DNA of 64,000 nt, taken from contig JAJPKA010000020.1 in NCBI GenBank assembly GCA_021323945.1, positions 310,001 to 374,000 of the forward strand, given 5' to 3'. This DNA is from Pseudomonadota bacterium (lineage in GTDB: Bacteria; Desulfobacterota; Binatia; Binatales; Binataceae). The notes under the pieces are model-generated. The model saw only the letters and a program-made list of their open reading frames with translations. It did no database searches and was not told where the DNA came from. Positions 9,232 to 17,957 of this stretch are shown piece after piece (position 1 is the stretch's first letter; each line of letters begins with the position of its first letter). The position numbers and the translations under genes are program-made.

Positions 9232-10272
9232 CTACTCAGTACTTGAGTGCTTGAGCTGGGCCAGACTCTTGGTAAACGGCGGGTAAGCTATTCCGCGTTC
9301 GGTGATGATCGCGGTAACCAGCTCGGCGGGTGTGACATCAAATGCCGGATTAAACACGTCAACCCCTGTCGGCGCGATTGATTTGCCTGCGAATTCCGTC
9401 AGTTCTGTCGCTGGGCGCTGCTCAATCGGGATCTCTTCGCCGCTGGCACAGGTCAGGTCGATCGACGACAGCGGCGCAGCCACGTAAAACGGGACCTTAT
9501 GCCGTTGGGCCATCACCGCCAGCGGATAAGTACCGATTTTGTTAGCCACGTCACCATTAGCTGCGGTCCGATCGGTGCCCACGATTACACAATCGATTTC
9601 CCCTGTTCGCAAAAGGCTGGCTGCCATATTGTCGGCAATAATAGTGACAGGCACGCGATCTTTGCGCAGTTCCCAGGCGGTGAGGCGAGAACCCTGAAGG
9701 AAGGGACGAGTTTCATCGGCGAATACTCGCACGGCTTTGCCCGCTTCGCGCGCGGCTCTGACGACGCCGAGAGCAGTTCCGTACCCGGCAGTTGCCAAAG
9801 CCCCCGCATTACAGTGAGTTAGGATGTTGACTTTTGAATCAAGCAGCTCGGCCCCGTGTCGACCTAGCGCACGATTGACTTCGATATCTTCATGATATAT
9901 TGCGATAGCTTCGTCGCGCATTCGCCGATAAAGGCGTTCAGGATTCAATTCCAGGTTTGCCTCCAAAACATGCCGCATTCGATCGATCGCCCAGGAAAGG
10001 TTCACCGCGGTCGGACGGGTTGCTTTGAGTATCGCCGCTGCACGTTCGAAGCGGGCCCTGGCTTGCTCACCCGCGCTTCGGCGGATGGCGAGCGCCATAG
10101 CCATCGCGGCCGCGACCCCGATAGCGGGGGCACCGCGTATTACCATGCTTCGAATGGCGCGAGCGATACCGCGATAGTCGTGGTAGGTGCGGATCACTTC
10201 GCGGCCCGGCAAAAGCCGCTGATCAATCATACGAACCGTATCTCTATGCCATTCAATCGTTTTAACAAGCAC
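9232..10272 (-). CDS. mtnA: S-methyl-5-thioribose-1-phosphate isomerase
   Basis: Converts 5-methylthioribose-1-phosphate to the ribulose form in the methionine salvage pathway. The 346-residue length and the order of motifs match the family: IRGAPAIGVAAAMAMA near residues 46-60, the catalytic Cys in ILTHCNAGALATAGYGT, the catalytic Asp in VIVGTDRTAANGDVANKIGTY, and the conserved end near GVDVFNPAFDVTPAELVTAI. The start is a GTG at 10272 with a GGAGAGAGG purine run upstream. No other methionine salvage gene lies in the window. It is divergent from the RRM gene, with nearly 300 bases between them. Confidence 0.96.
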   Translation of the reverse strand: MLVKTIEWHRDTVRMIDQRLLPGREVIRTYHDYRGIARAIRSMVIRGAPAIGVAAAMAMALAIRRSAGEQARARFERAAAILKATRPTAVNLSWAIDRMRHVLEANLELNPERLYRRMRDEAIAIYHEDIEVNRALGRHGAELLDSKVNILTHCNAGALATAGYGTALGVVRAAREAGKAVRVFADETRPFLQGSRLTAWELRKDRVPVTIIADNMAASLLRTGEIDCVIVGTDRTAANGDVANKIGTYPLAVMAQRHKVPFYVAAPLSSIDLTCASGEEIPIEQRPATELTEFAGKSIAPTGVDVFNPAFDVTPAELVTAIITERGIAYPPFTKSLAQLKHSSTE

Positions 10273-10566
10273 CCTCGGTCCTCTCTCCTACTCGACTGAA
10301 TTGGTGCCGGGTTAGGGACACAGCGCTATCAAGTAATTGGTATCAGGAACCTCTCAACAGACGAAGCCCAAATAAGGGGCGGATCGACGCAAAATCTGCT
10401 GTGCGCGAGCTGGTGACCGCAGCTATGTTTGTGCCGGTTGCGGTGCTATAAGAAAGTCGCACGTTGGGCCATGATAGGTGAGCGCTGGTGCTGCGAGCAC
10501 AGGTTCGGCAATTACTGGTCTGGCTGGCAGCCGCTCGGTATTTAGCAGGCCCCCGAGGGAGAGCTA

Positions 10567-10854
10567 ATGGGGCGCAGATTGTACGTCGGCAATTTGGCCT
10601 GGACTGTGACTGATCAGGACCTGCAGGACGCTTTTTCAGAAGCCGGGAAAGTCGAAAGTTCGCAGGTGATAATGGACCGTGCAACCAACAGGTCCCGAGG
10701 CTTCGGATTCGTTGAGATGGCGACCGATGAAGCTGCTGACGCCGCCATCAAGCGACTGAATGGCCGAGAGATCAAGGGGCGCCCGATCCGCGTAAATGAG
10801 GCTCAGGCACGCACTGGCGGCGGACGCAGCCAGGGCTCGGGCCGAGAGCGCTGA
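10567..10854 (+). CDS. Small RRM-type RNA-binding protein
   Basis: A 95-residue single RNA-recognition-motif protein. RNP2 is seen as LYVGNLAW (residues 5-12) and RNP1 as SRGFGFVEM (about 43-51), both with the aromatic residues that stack on RNA. The tail after residue 80 is short and basic with Gly/Arg/Ser (TGGGRSQGSGRER). Bacterial proteins of this type in cyanobacteria and proteobacteria are often cold- or stress-related RNA chaperones; the role here is inferred. The ATG is preceded by GGGAG at 5 bases. A second RRM protein with a longer Gly-rich tail is encoded at 53777-54133. Confidence 0.93.
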   Translation: MGRRLYVGNLAWTVTDQDLQDAFSEAGKVESSQVIMDRATNRSRGFGFVEMATDEAADAAIKRLNGREIKGRPIRVNEAQARTGGGRSQGSGRER

Positions 10855-10863
10855 ACCGGTTCG

Positions 10864-10888
10864 AGCCGCCTGTTGCTTTAAGGCGGCT
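10864..10888 (+). terminator. Stem-loop after RRM gene, probable terminator
   Basis: AGCCGCC (10864-10870) pairs with GGCGGCT (10882-10888) around an 11-base loop, beginning 9 bases after the stop codon of the RRM gene. There is no long T-run after it, so termination strength is uncertain. Confidence 0.5.
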
Positions 10889-10993
10889 GAAAATCGAAAT
10901 CTGATTTTGCGCAAGTATCACCATACCTGTGCGCGCGGTACTATACTCGCCTCGAATTCATCCTGCTAAGAGACTAGGGTCTTGCGACAGAGA

Positions 10994-11060
10994 GCCGAGC
11001 GGACTAATCCGCCCGGCCCCTCGCCAACCGGGAAAAGGGGGGGCAAACCCCAGCTAGCGG
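10994..11060. other. Structured GC-rich intergenic segment
   Basis: In the gap between converging genes, GCCG-A-GCGGA (10994-11003) pairs with TCCGC-C-CGGC (11008-11017) with one A-C mismatch, and it is followed at once by C-runs and G-runs (CCCC, GGGG and GGGGGG-CAAA-CCCC near 11017-11053) that can pair in more than one way. No known riboswitch or small RNA family was recognised. It could be a terminator complex or a small structured RNA. Confidence 0.35.
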
Positions 11061-11203
11061 CCTCTAATTATAGACCATCTTTAACGAGTTGCAATAGCTA
11101 ATGTGATGCAATTGGATGACAACAATGCACAGATAGTGCGGTTTGAGCGCATTTTGCTGTTGTAAACTTAGTCTTCTTTCCGTCCTAACGTTTGCCAACC
11201 GTT

Positions 11204-13546
11204 CTAATCTGCCGCAGCGGCTTGCTGTTCGACCGATGTGCCCTGCTTTCGCATCAGCTCTTTTAGCAAACGAGGTGGAGACATCGGTAATTCGCGCATT
11301 CGAACGCCAACCGCGCGATAAATGGCATTGGCCACAGCAGCCATTGGTGGCACAATTGATACTTCGCCAACGCCTCGGACTCCGAGTGGATGGCTGGGGT
11401 TTGGCACTTCGACCACTATCGTCTCAATCGGCGGGAGATCCAAGCATGTGGGCATGCGATAATCGAGCAGGCTAGTGTTACGCAGCACTCCACGCTCATC
11501 ATAGACATATTCCTCGCTTAGAGCCCACCCGAGACCTTGAGCCAATCCTCCTTGCATCTGGCCTTCAACGTAGCTTGGATGAATCGCACGGCCGGCATCT
11601 TGAGCAATTGTGGCCCGGAGAATCTGAACTTTGCCGGTTTCCGGGTCAACTTCCACGTCGACACAAACGGTGGCGAAAGCGTTACCTACGGCTCCCACTG
11701 CACCCGCATTAACGGTCGCCCTACCGGTTACTGGCCCGCCAGTTCTAGCTAGGCGCGATGCCAGCTCTTTTAAGGTGAGCGGTGCAGCGTTTTCTCCGCT
11801 CGCTGTGAACACGCCATTTTTGAATTGGACTTCCTCAGGCTGTTTTTCCCAAAGCTTCGCCGCACGTTGCTTTAATTGTCGCAAGGCATCATGTGCCGCA
11901 TCGTATACTGCAAGCCCGGTAGCCAAGGCGATGCGGCTGCCACCGGTCACGTCAGTGTGCCCGATAGCATCAGTATCGGTAACTATCGGCCGCACATCGG
12001 TGACGTTGAGGCCCAAAACTTCCGCCGCAATCATTGCCATTGCGGCACGGGTACCGCCGATGTCGACGGAGCCAGTGACGACACTTATGGTGCCATCGGT
12101 ATGGACGTTCACCGTCGCCGAGGATTGCAAGCCGCCATTAAACCAAAATCCCGATGCCACACCGCGGCCCCGGTTTTTTCCGATCAACTCGGATCGGTAA
12201 TGGTCACTATTCTTGATGGCCTCAACCGTCTCAATGTAGCCGATCTTTTTAAATGGAGGCCCTGCGGGTTGTGGCGTCCCTTCATGCGACGCATTACGGA
12301 GCCGAAGTTCCAAGGGATCAATGCCACATTTTTCCGCCACTTCGTCGAGAGCCGTTTCGCAGGCGAACGCCGACGCGGGTGAACCGGGCGCCCGATAGGC
12401 GGCCACCTTAGGACGATTAACAACAACGTCAAACGAATCGATCTTGAGATTTTCAATGTGGTAGGGACCCAACGTCGTCATCGCGCCTGGTGCGAATGGC
12501 GAGCCGGGAAATGCGCCAGCCTCATAAGCCATCCAAACTTCAGCCGCCGTTATTTTGCCCTGGCGAGTAGCGCCGAGTTTGACGCGAATCTTTGTGCCGG
12601 AAGTGGGACCGGTAGCCCTTAGCACTTCGCTGCGGGTCATTGTTAGTTTGACCGGCCGGCCGGATTTTTTGGACAGCAAAACGGCCAAAGGCTCAAGGTA
12701 GACTGTGGTCTTGCCGCCAAAACCTCCGCCAATCTCCGCCGGGACAACTCGAATCATGCCCTCAGAGAGTCCCAGGATACTGGCCGTCAAAGTTCGGACG
12801 TTGAATGAACCCTGGGTCGAACAATAAATCGTGATGTGACCGTCCGGGTTGTATATGGCGAGAGCGTTCTGGGGTTCGATATAGCCCTGATGCACCGTGG
12901 CGGTTCTATATTCGCGCTCGACGATGAAATCGGCACTCTTGAATCCGGCTTCAAGGTCTCCGCGTTGGAATTGGATATGGGCGGCTACATTAGTGGGGCG
13001 GTCGGGCCCTTCTGGTGACCCTGGGTCGGTACGGTGAGCAATGAATCGGCTTCGCAACTCAGGCAGAAGGATCGGTGCGTCGGGCTTCATTGCCTCTTCC
13101 GCTGTCATGACCGGCGGCAGCAACTCATAATCCACTTCGATTAGTTCGAGCGCCTCTTCGGCAATGTGTTTACTGGTTGCGGCAACAGCGGCGACGGGAT
13201 GGCCATCGTATAAAACCTTGTCACGTGCCATCACGTTGAGGGACAGATAATGAGTATTGACGACTAACTCGCCAACCTGGGCCATCACCCCTTTTACCTC
13301 GGGGAAATCAGCGCCCGTAATGACGGCGTGAACACCCGGGTGCTTGAGAGCCTTGTCAATTCTGATCGACTTTATCTTCGCGTGTGCATGTGGACTCCTC
13401 AGCACCTTTCCGTAGAGCATTCCGGGCATTGAATAATCGGCGCCATACAGAGCTTGGCCGGTGACCTTTTCCACTCCGTCGTGCCGGATGGGCCGAGTGC
13501 CAATAACTCTGAAATTGCCATCGCTCGAACCATTGAGATGTGCCAC
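11204..13546 (-). CDS. Molybdenum hydroxylase large subunit (xanthine dehydrogenase family), copy B
   Basis: A 780-residue molybdopterin-cofactor-binding large subunit of the xanthine dehydrogenase / CO dehydrogenase / 4-hydroxybenzoyl-CoA reductase family. It opens with VIGTRPIRHDGVEKVTGQALYGADY, carries GGGFGGKT near residue 270, YRAPGSPASAF near 390, and the family active-site Glu in GVRGVGEVSIVPP near the end. Such subunits hydroxylate or dehydroxylate heterocycles, aldehydes or aromatic acyl-CoA; the substrate is unknown. The GTG start at 13546 has AGGAGG seven bases upstream. It closely resembles the other large subunit at 13951-16248, from which it is separated only by a MoaD-like gene. 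It is the last gene of the operon. Confidence 0.93.
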   Translation of the reverse strand: MAHLNGSSDGNFRVIGTRPIRHDGVEKVTGQALYGADYSMPGMLYGKVLRSPHAHAKIKSIRIDKALKHPGVHAVITGADFPEVKGVMAQVGELVVNTHYLSLNVMARDKVLYDGHPVAAVAATSKHIAEEALELIEVDYELLPPVMTAEEAMKPDAPILLPELRSRFIAHRTDPGSPEGPDRPTNVAAHIQFQRGDLEAGFKSADFIVEREYRTATVHQGYIEPQNALAIYNPDGHITIYCSTQGSFNVRTLTASILGLSEGMIRVVPAEIGGGFGGKTTVYLEPLAVLLSKKSGRPVKLTMTRSEVLRATGPTSGTKIRVKLGATRQGKITAAEVWMAYEAGAFPGSPFAPGAMTTLGPYHIENLKIDSFDVVVNRPKVAAYRAPGSPASAFACETALDEVAEKCGIDPLELRLRNASHEGTPQPAGPPFKKIGYIETVEAIKNSDHYRSELIGKNRGRGVASGFWFNGGLQSSATVNVHTDGTISVVTGSVDIGGTRAAMAMIAAEVLGLNVTDVRPIVTDTDAIGHTDVTGGSRIALATGLAVYDAAHDALRQLKQRAAKLWEKQPEEVQFKNGVFTASGENAAPLTLKELASRLARTGGPVTGRATVNAGAVGAVGNAFATVCVDVEVDPETGKVQILRATIAQDAGRAIHPSYVEGQMQGGLAQGLGWALSEEYVYDERGVLRNTSLLDYRMPTCLDLPPIETIVVEVPNPSHPLGVRGVGEVSIVPPMAAVANAIYRAVGVRMRELPMSPPRLLKELMRKQGTSVEQQAAAAD

Positions 13547-13615
13547 GAAAACACCTCCTGGGCGGAGATCTCTGGGCTTAGTGGGAGGGGCGACTCGGGT
13601 GAGATGACTGGTAAA

Positions 13616-13897
13616 CTATCCTCCTGGATTTTCCCGACCACCGCCGAGTGCAGGCAAAAAGAAGACCTCGCTGTCTTCACCGACCGGCTCTAGGACCCCT
13701 CCGGTGCCCATTTCGCCGTCTATTGAAACAGCGATTGATGGCTTTACGTCACCGTCCTGTAGCAGCTGCTCGCTGAAGCCAGGAAACTGCCGATCGAGAT
13801 CCTCGATCAACTGCCGGACGTTGCGGCCCTTAGCCTTCACCCGGTCTTTACCGCCCGTCAGCTTGCGAAGTTGAGCAGGGATTATGACCGTCGCCAT
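13616..13897 (-). CDS. MoaD/ThiS-like sulfur carrier protein
   Basis: A 93-residue beta-grasp protein like MoaD and the archaeal small modifier proteins: VIIPAQLRKLTGGKDRV at the start, IEDLDRQFPGFSEQLL helix, and FFLPALGGG at the usual C-terminal position. In MoaD the terminal Gly-Gly is thiocarboxylated and delivers sulfur to molybdopterin. Here the expected GG end is followed by RENP and a second GG at the true C-terminus, giving two possible reactive ends. Its position between two molybdopterin-enzyme large subunits suggests a role in cofactor sulfur supply for this enzyme, or as a cofactor-insertion helper. No MoaE-like partner is in the window. Confidence 0.85.
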   Translation of the reverse strand: MATVIIPAQLRKLTGGKDRVKAKGRNVRQLIEDLDRQFPGFSEQLLQDGDVKPSIAVSIDGEMGTGGVLEPVGEDSEVFFLPALGGGRENPGG

Positions 13898-13950
13898 GAT
13901 TGACCGACAGGCCGGGCCCGTATTTCCGACCCGGCCTGGCTACATTACTT

Positions 13951-16248
13951 TCAACTCCCGGCAGCAGCAGCTTGGGCTTCTGCGCGGGTACGCTTACTCA
14001 GCAGGGCCTTGAGAACACGCGGAGGAGACATCGGCAATTCGGTCATTCGCACGCCGACAGCATGAGCTATCGCGTTAGCGACGGCCGCTGGAGGTGGTAC
14101 GATAGAAACCTCACCGACGCCGCGAATGCCGAGCGGATGGCCCGGGGTGGGGACCTCTACGATACAGGTCTCAATCATGGGCAAATCGAGGCAGGTCGGC
14201 ATCCGATAATCAAGCAGACCTGTATTGCGCAGAATCCCTCGCTCGTCGTAAAAATATTCTTCATTGAGCGCCCAGCCGATGCCCTGTGCCGTGCCGCCCT
14301 GCATCTGACCCTCGACGTAACTCGGGTGAATTGCCTTGCCCACGTCCTGGGCGACGGTCGCTCTCAAGATCTGGACCTTACCGGTATCAGGATCTACTTC
14401 CACGTCGATTACTGTCGTGGCGAAGGCAGGGCCGACCCCCCGCGCATTAACTGTAGCGCGGCCGGAAATTGGCCCGCCGGTTCTGGCCAGCCGTCCAGCT
14501 AACTCCTTGATCGTCATGGGCTTGATGCCATCACCCTGCGCGGTGAATAGCCCGTTAGCAAAGGAAACTTCCTCAGGCTTCTTCTCCCAGAGCTTGGCCG
14601 CGCGTTCCTTGAGCTGGCGGACCACATCCTGCGCTGCTTCATACACCGCCCATCCTGTCGCGAAGGCGGTGCGGCTGCCACCTGTTACGTCGGTATGCCC
14701 GATCGAATCGGTGTCGGTAACCAACGGTCGCACGTCATTAACGTCGAGTCCGAGCACCTCAGCTGCAATCATAGCCTGAGCCGCTCGCGTGCCACCTATA
14801 TCGACTGAGCCAATAACGACGCTGGCGGTCCCGTCTGTATGAATGTTGACGATCGCAGAGGACTGCAGACCGACGTTGAACCAAAACCCAGAGGCAACCC
14901 CTCGCCCTCGATTGGGTCCCTCTAACTTTGATTTATAATGCGGACTGTTCTTGATTGCCTCGACCGTCTCGATGTAACCAATCCGGCGATAAGGGGGACC
15001 CGCGGTCTGTGGCGTTCCCTCACGGGCGCCGTTCATGATGCGGAAATCACATGGGTCGATTCCGCATTTTTCGGCCAGTTCATCAATAATCGTCTCAGAA
15101 GCCATGGCCGCATTGCTGGCACCGGGAGCGCGGTAAGCTGCCGTCTTTGGCCGGTTCACCACGACGTCGTAGGCATCGATCAAGAGGTTAGGGATGTTGT
15201 AAGGTGCCACGATCGTCATCGCGCCAGCGCCGACGGGAGAGCCAGGAAAGGCCCCCGCCTCATAAGCCATCCAGATCTGAGCGGCTAGCAACTTACCATC
15301 TTTGGAGCACCCCATTTTGCATCGAATGGTCGAACCCGAGGTTGGTCCCGTGGCCCGTAACACCTCGGCACGCGACATCGTTAGCTTTACGGGGTGCCCG
15401 GTCTTTTTCGACAGCAGTACCGACAGGGGTTCGAGGTAAATTGTGGTTTTACCTCCGAAGCCACCACCGATTTCGGCGGGCACTACCTTGATATTACCCT
15501 CAGGCATACCGAGGACCGCGGCCGACAAAGAGCGCACCACGAAACTGCCTTGGGTCGAGCAGTAAATCGTGGCGTGGCCATCGGGGTTGTAAATGCCGAC
15601 CGCGTTATGGGGCTCTATATAGCCTTGATGAACCATCGCGGTCTTGAACTCGCGTTCAACCACGTAGTCTGCCTGTTTGAAGCCTTCGTTTACGTCACCG
15701 CGCTTGAATTGTAGATGAGTGGCGACATTAGTCGGTTTATCGGGGCCTTCTTCCTTGTTGCGCAGACCGGGCAGTAAAATGGGCGCGTCAGGCTTCATTG
15801 CCTCTTCGACCGACATGACCGGGGGAAGGACTTCATAGTCGACTTCGATGAGCCGCAACGCCTCCTCCGCAATATGTGGGCTTGTTGCGGCCACCGCTGC
15901 CACAGCATGACCATCGTAGAGCACCTTGTCCCGCGCCATTATGTTGGCGGAAAGGTGACTCATGTTCAGGGCCATCTCGCCCGCCTGCTCCATCTTATCT
16001 GGCAGAGCTGGCAAGTCATTGGCGGTAATGACAGCCTTCACGCCAGGCAGCGCGGCGGCTTTATCGACCTTGATCGACTTGATAATGGCGTGAGCATAGG
16101 GGCTGCGCAGGATCTTGCCGTACAACATCCCGGGGAAGTTGTAATCTGCGCCATATTTGGCTTGGCCCGTCACTTTCTCGATGCCATCGTGACGAACCGG
16201 ACGAGTCCCGATTACTCTGTAGTCGTGGCCATTGGGTGATGCCGCCAT
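13951..16248 (-). CDS. Molybdenum hydroxylase large subunit (xanthine dehydrogenase family), copy A
   Basis: A 765-residue paralogue of the large subunit at 11204-13546. Key motifs are the same: VIGTRPVRHDGIEKVTGQAKYGADY at the N-terminus, EIGGGFGGKT, YRAPGASNAAMASE, and the catalytic Glu region GIRGVGEVSIVPP. The ATG at 16248 directly follows the TAA of the 2Fe-2S gene, with AGGAGG eight bases before the ATG and inside the end of that gene, so translation is coupled. With the FAD and iron-sulfur subunits upstream this forms a standard three-subunit molybdenum hydroxylase; the second large subunit downstream may replace it for another substrate or pair with it. Substrate not determined. Confidence 0.94.
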   Translation of the reverse strand: MAASPNGHDYRVIGTRPVRHDGIEKVTGQAKYGADYNFPGMLYGKILRSPYAHAIIKSIKVDKAAALPGVKAVITANDLPALPDKMEQAGEMALNMSHLSANIMARDKVLYDGHAVAAVAATSPHIAEEALRLIEVDYEVLPPVMSVEEAMKPDAPILLPGLRNKEEGPDKPTNVATHLQFKRGDVNEGFKQADYVVEREFKTAMVHQGYIEPHNAVGIYNPDGHATIYCSTQGSFVVRSLSAAVLGMPEGNIKVVPAEIGGGFGGKTTIYLEPLSVLLSKKTGHPVKLTMSRAEVLRATGPTSGSTIRCKMGCSKDGKLLAAQIWMAYEAGAFPGSPVGAGAMTIVAPYNIPNLLIDAYDVVVNRPKTAAYRAPGASNAAMASETIIDELAEKCGIDPCDFRIMNGAREGTPQTAGPPYRRIGYIETVEAIKNSPHYKSKLEGPNRGRGVASGFWFNVGLQSSAIVNIHTDGTASVVIGSVDIGGTRAAQAMIAAEVLGLDVNDVRPLVTDTDSIGHTDVTGGSRTAFATGWAVYEAAQDVVRQLKERAAKLWEKKPEEVSFANGLFTAQGDGIKPMTIKELAGRLARTGGPISGRATVNARGVGPAFATTVIDVEVDPDTGKVQILRATVAQDVGKAIHPSYVEGQMQGGTAQGIGWALNEEYFYDERGILRNTGLLDYRMPTCLDLPMIETCIVEVPTPGHPLGIRGVGEVSIVPPPAAVANAIAHAVGVRMTELPMSPPRVLKALLSKRTRAEAQAAAAGS

Positions 16249-16809
16249 TTACTTGACCTCCTGTTCCTGCAGGAAGCGTTCTGTCTGTTCCGTGGCCGAG
16301 GGACCGCTACCGAGATGTCCTGCCGGTTGTTGGCCACTCGCGAGCGTCTGCGCCGCGTCGGCCACTGCTCTTACTATTTTGTCATATCCGGTGCAGCGGC
16401 AAAGATTTCCGGCCAAAGCGTACCGAATTTCAGCCTCTGTTGGTTTGGGATTACGGTCCAAGAGTGCCTTGGCCGACATTAGGAAACCGGGCGTGCAGAT
16501 TCCACATTGAAGACTGGCATGCTCCAAGAATTTCTGCTGGAGGACGTGCAGCCGATCTGGCGCGGCCAGGCCCTCGACCGTTTGGATGGTTTTGCCCTGA
16601 GCCTCCACCCCCAGCATGAGACAAGAGCAAAGCGGGCGGCCATTGACGATCACGGTGCAGGCACCGCAGTCTCCAGTCAGGCACCCTTCCTTGCTGCCGG
16701 TCAGCTCGAGTACATCCCGCAAAACCTCGAGCAGGCTCTGGCGAGGCTCACACAAGAACTCAATCGGTTCACCGTTGATATTTGCTTCGACTACGACTTT
16801 TTTAGCCAT
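16249..16809 (-). CDS. (2Fe-2S)-binding subunit of molybdenum hydroxylase
   Basis: The small iron-sulfur subunit (CoxS/XdhC-type) that passes electrons between the molybdenum site and FAD. The N-terminal plant-type 2Fe-2S domain has GSKEGCLTGDCGACTVIVNG with a further Cys in PLCSCLML; the C-terminal helical domain has LQCGICTPGF and NLCRCTGYDKIV, the second cluster. I chose the ATG at 16809 (MAKKVVVEANINGEP), because family members begin there; a TTG at 16875 would add 22 residues without homology. The C-terminal tail (about 35 residues after the cluster domain) is longer than in many relatives. It lies between FAD and large subunits in the usual operon order. Confidence 0.94.
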   Translation of the reverse strand: MAKKVVVEANINGEPIEFLCEPRQSLLEVLRDVLELTGSKEGCLTGDCGACTVIVNGRPLCSCLMLGVEAQGKTIQTVEGLAAPDRLHVLQQKFLEHASLQCGICTPGFLMSAKALLDRNPKPTEAEIRYALAGNLCRCTGYDKIVRAVADAAQTLASGQQPAGHLGSGPSATEQTERFLQEQEVK

Positions 16810-16871
16810 TTTGGTTGTCGCGGAACTCCGTTGATTCGAGGAATGTGGATCACAGTTTGCCCTACTTCGAC

Positions 16872-17759
16872 TCAACGACTCGTTTGCGCAGCGCGCGCTC
16901 GTTCGATTGCCTTTGCCAAAACGCGTCGCGTTAAGACGCCGGTGACGTGCCGACGGAACTCTGCCGTGCCGCGCATATCGTCAATCGGTGAAGTGGCGGC
17001 GATTGCGAGCTGAGCTGCACGCTCGATGGTTTCATCACTGATGCGTTTACCCACGAGCGCTTGTGCCGCCTCGCGCGCAAAGATCGGAGTAGGTCCAACT
17101 GCACCGAGGCCGATCCGCGCAGCGCTGATCCGGTCGTCGCTCGGATCCAGTGTCACGGCCGCACCAACGCCGACCACTGCGATATCCATTTCATTGCGAG
17201 GGATAAAGCGCAAATAGGCGTCGCTTGAGTTGCGGGCCGGCGCCGGAATATGAAATTCGACCAGCAGTTCGCCGGGTTGAAGCACGGTCCGCCCGGGTGC
17301 CGTGCAAAAATCTTCAACCGCGACTATCCTTTCCCCGCCGGGTCCTATTACTCGGCACTTGGCGCCAAGCGCAATCAGGGCGGGGGTGGTGTCGGCAGCA
17401 GGCGAGCCATTGCATAAATTGCCACCGACCGAGGCGCGGCTTTGAATCTGCAAGGAGCCGATGAGATGGGCCGCCTCGGTTAGACCCGGGTAGTATTTGC
17501 GCATGTCGCTATTTTCGTAAATCTCGATGCAGGGGACCGCAGCTCCAAGTCTGAGTCCTTGCTGCATCGAAAACTCGATGCGGCGCATCTCCTGAATATT
17601 TTTGACATCGACCACGTAGCTGGGGCGGCGCACTCCCGCGCGCAGCTGGATAATTAGATCAGTACCGCCGCATAATGGTCGAGCCTGCTCGCCATGTGCA
17701 GCCAGCAGTTTCACCGCATCGGCGACAGTGTTAGGTGACTCGTAATTAATGGCGTGCAA
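16872..17759 (-). CDS. FAD-binding medium subunit of molybdenum hydroxylase
   Basis: The CoxM/XdhB-type flavin subunit, 295 residues. The FAD pyrophosphate-binding segment is seen as PLCGGTDLIIQLRAGVRRPSYVVDV (residues about 28-52; positions 17602-17680) and the second contact as GGNLCNGSPAADTTP near 113. It accepts electrons from the 2Fe-2S subunit and reduces NAD+ or another acceptor. The start is TTG at 17759, giving the usual MHxxxY opening, and is backed by a strong AGGAGG at a 10-base spacing. It is the first gene of the five-gene molybdenum hydroxylase operon. Confidence 0.94.
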   Translation of the reverse strand: MHAINYESPNTVADAVKLLAAHGEQARPLCGGTDLIIQLRAGVRRPSYVVDVKNIQEMRRIEFSMQQGLRLGAAVPCIEIYENSDMRKYYPGLTEAAHLIGSLQIQSRASVGGNLCNGSPAADTTPALIALGAKCRVIGPGGERIVAVEDFCTAPGRTVLQPGELLVEFHIPAPARNSSDAYLRFIPRNEMDIAVVGVGAAVTLDPSDDRISAARIGLGAVGPTPIFAREAAQALVGKRISDETIERAAQLAIAATSPIDDMRGTAEFRRHVTGVLTRRVLAKAIERARAAQTSR

Positions 17760-17769
17760 GGCCTACAAA

Positions 17770-17775
17770 CCTCCT
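17770..17775 (-). promoter_or_regulatory. Ribosome binding site for TTG-started FAD subunit gene
   Basis: On the minus strand AGGAGG lies ten bases before the TTG at 17759. It is a full match to the anti-Shine-Dalgarno core and decides the start of this gene in the absence of a nearby ATG. Confidence 0.7.
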
Positions 17776-17957
17776 CGTCCGGGGCGGTTTAACATCTCGT
17801 CCCTAATTTGGATGGTTCAATCTAGCGCAAAAATCCGCAACCAGACTACCCTTGAAGCAACGGCAACAACCAAGGAGAGCAAAGTAAGCCAAATCTCATA
17901 CCTGCCCCCTATGGTCAATGGCGTCTGCGACCCATTCCCCGGCTGGCCCGGTCGCGC

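Noticed and set aside
11030-11065. Possible c-di-GMP or Moco riboswitch because of GGGGCAAACCCC
   Set aside because: The conserved GNRA tetraloop/receptor and core bases of these classes are not found, and the region is downstream of converging genes, not in a leader.
11631-12382. Two overlapping plus-strand ORFs of 189 and 168 residues
   Set aside because: Antisense to the molybdenum hydroxylase large subunit; no ribosome binding site or domain.
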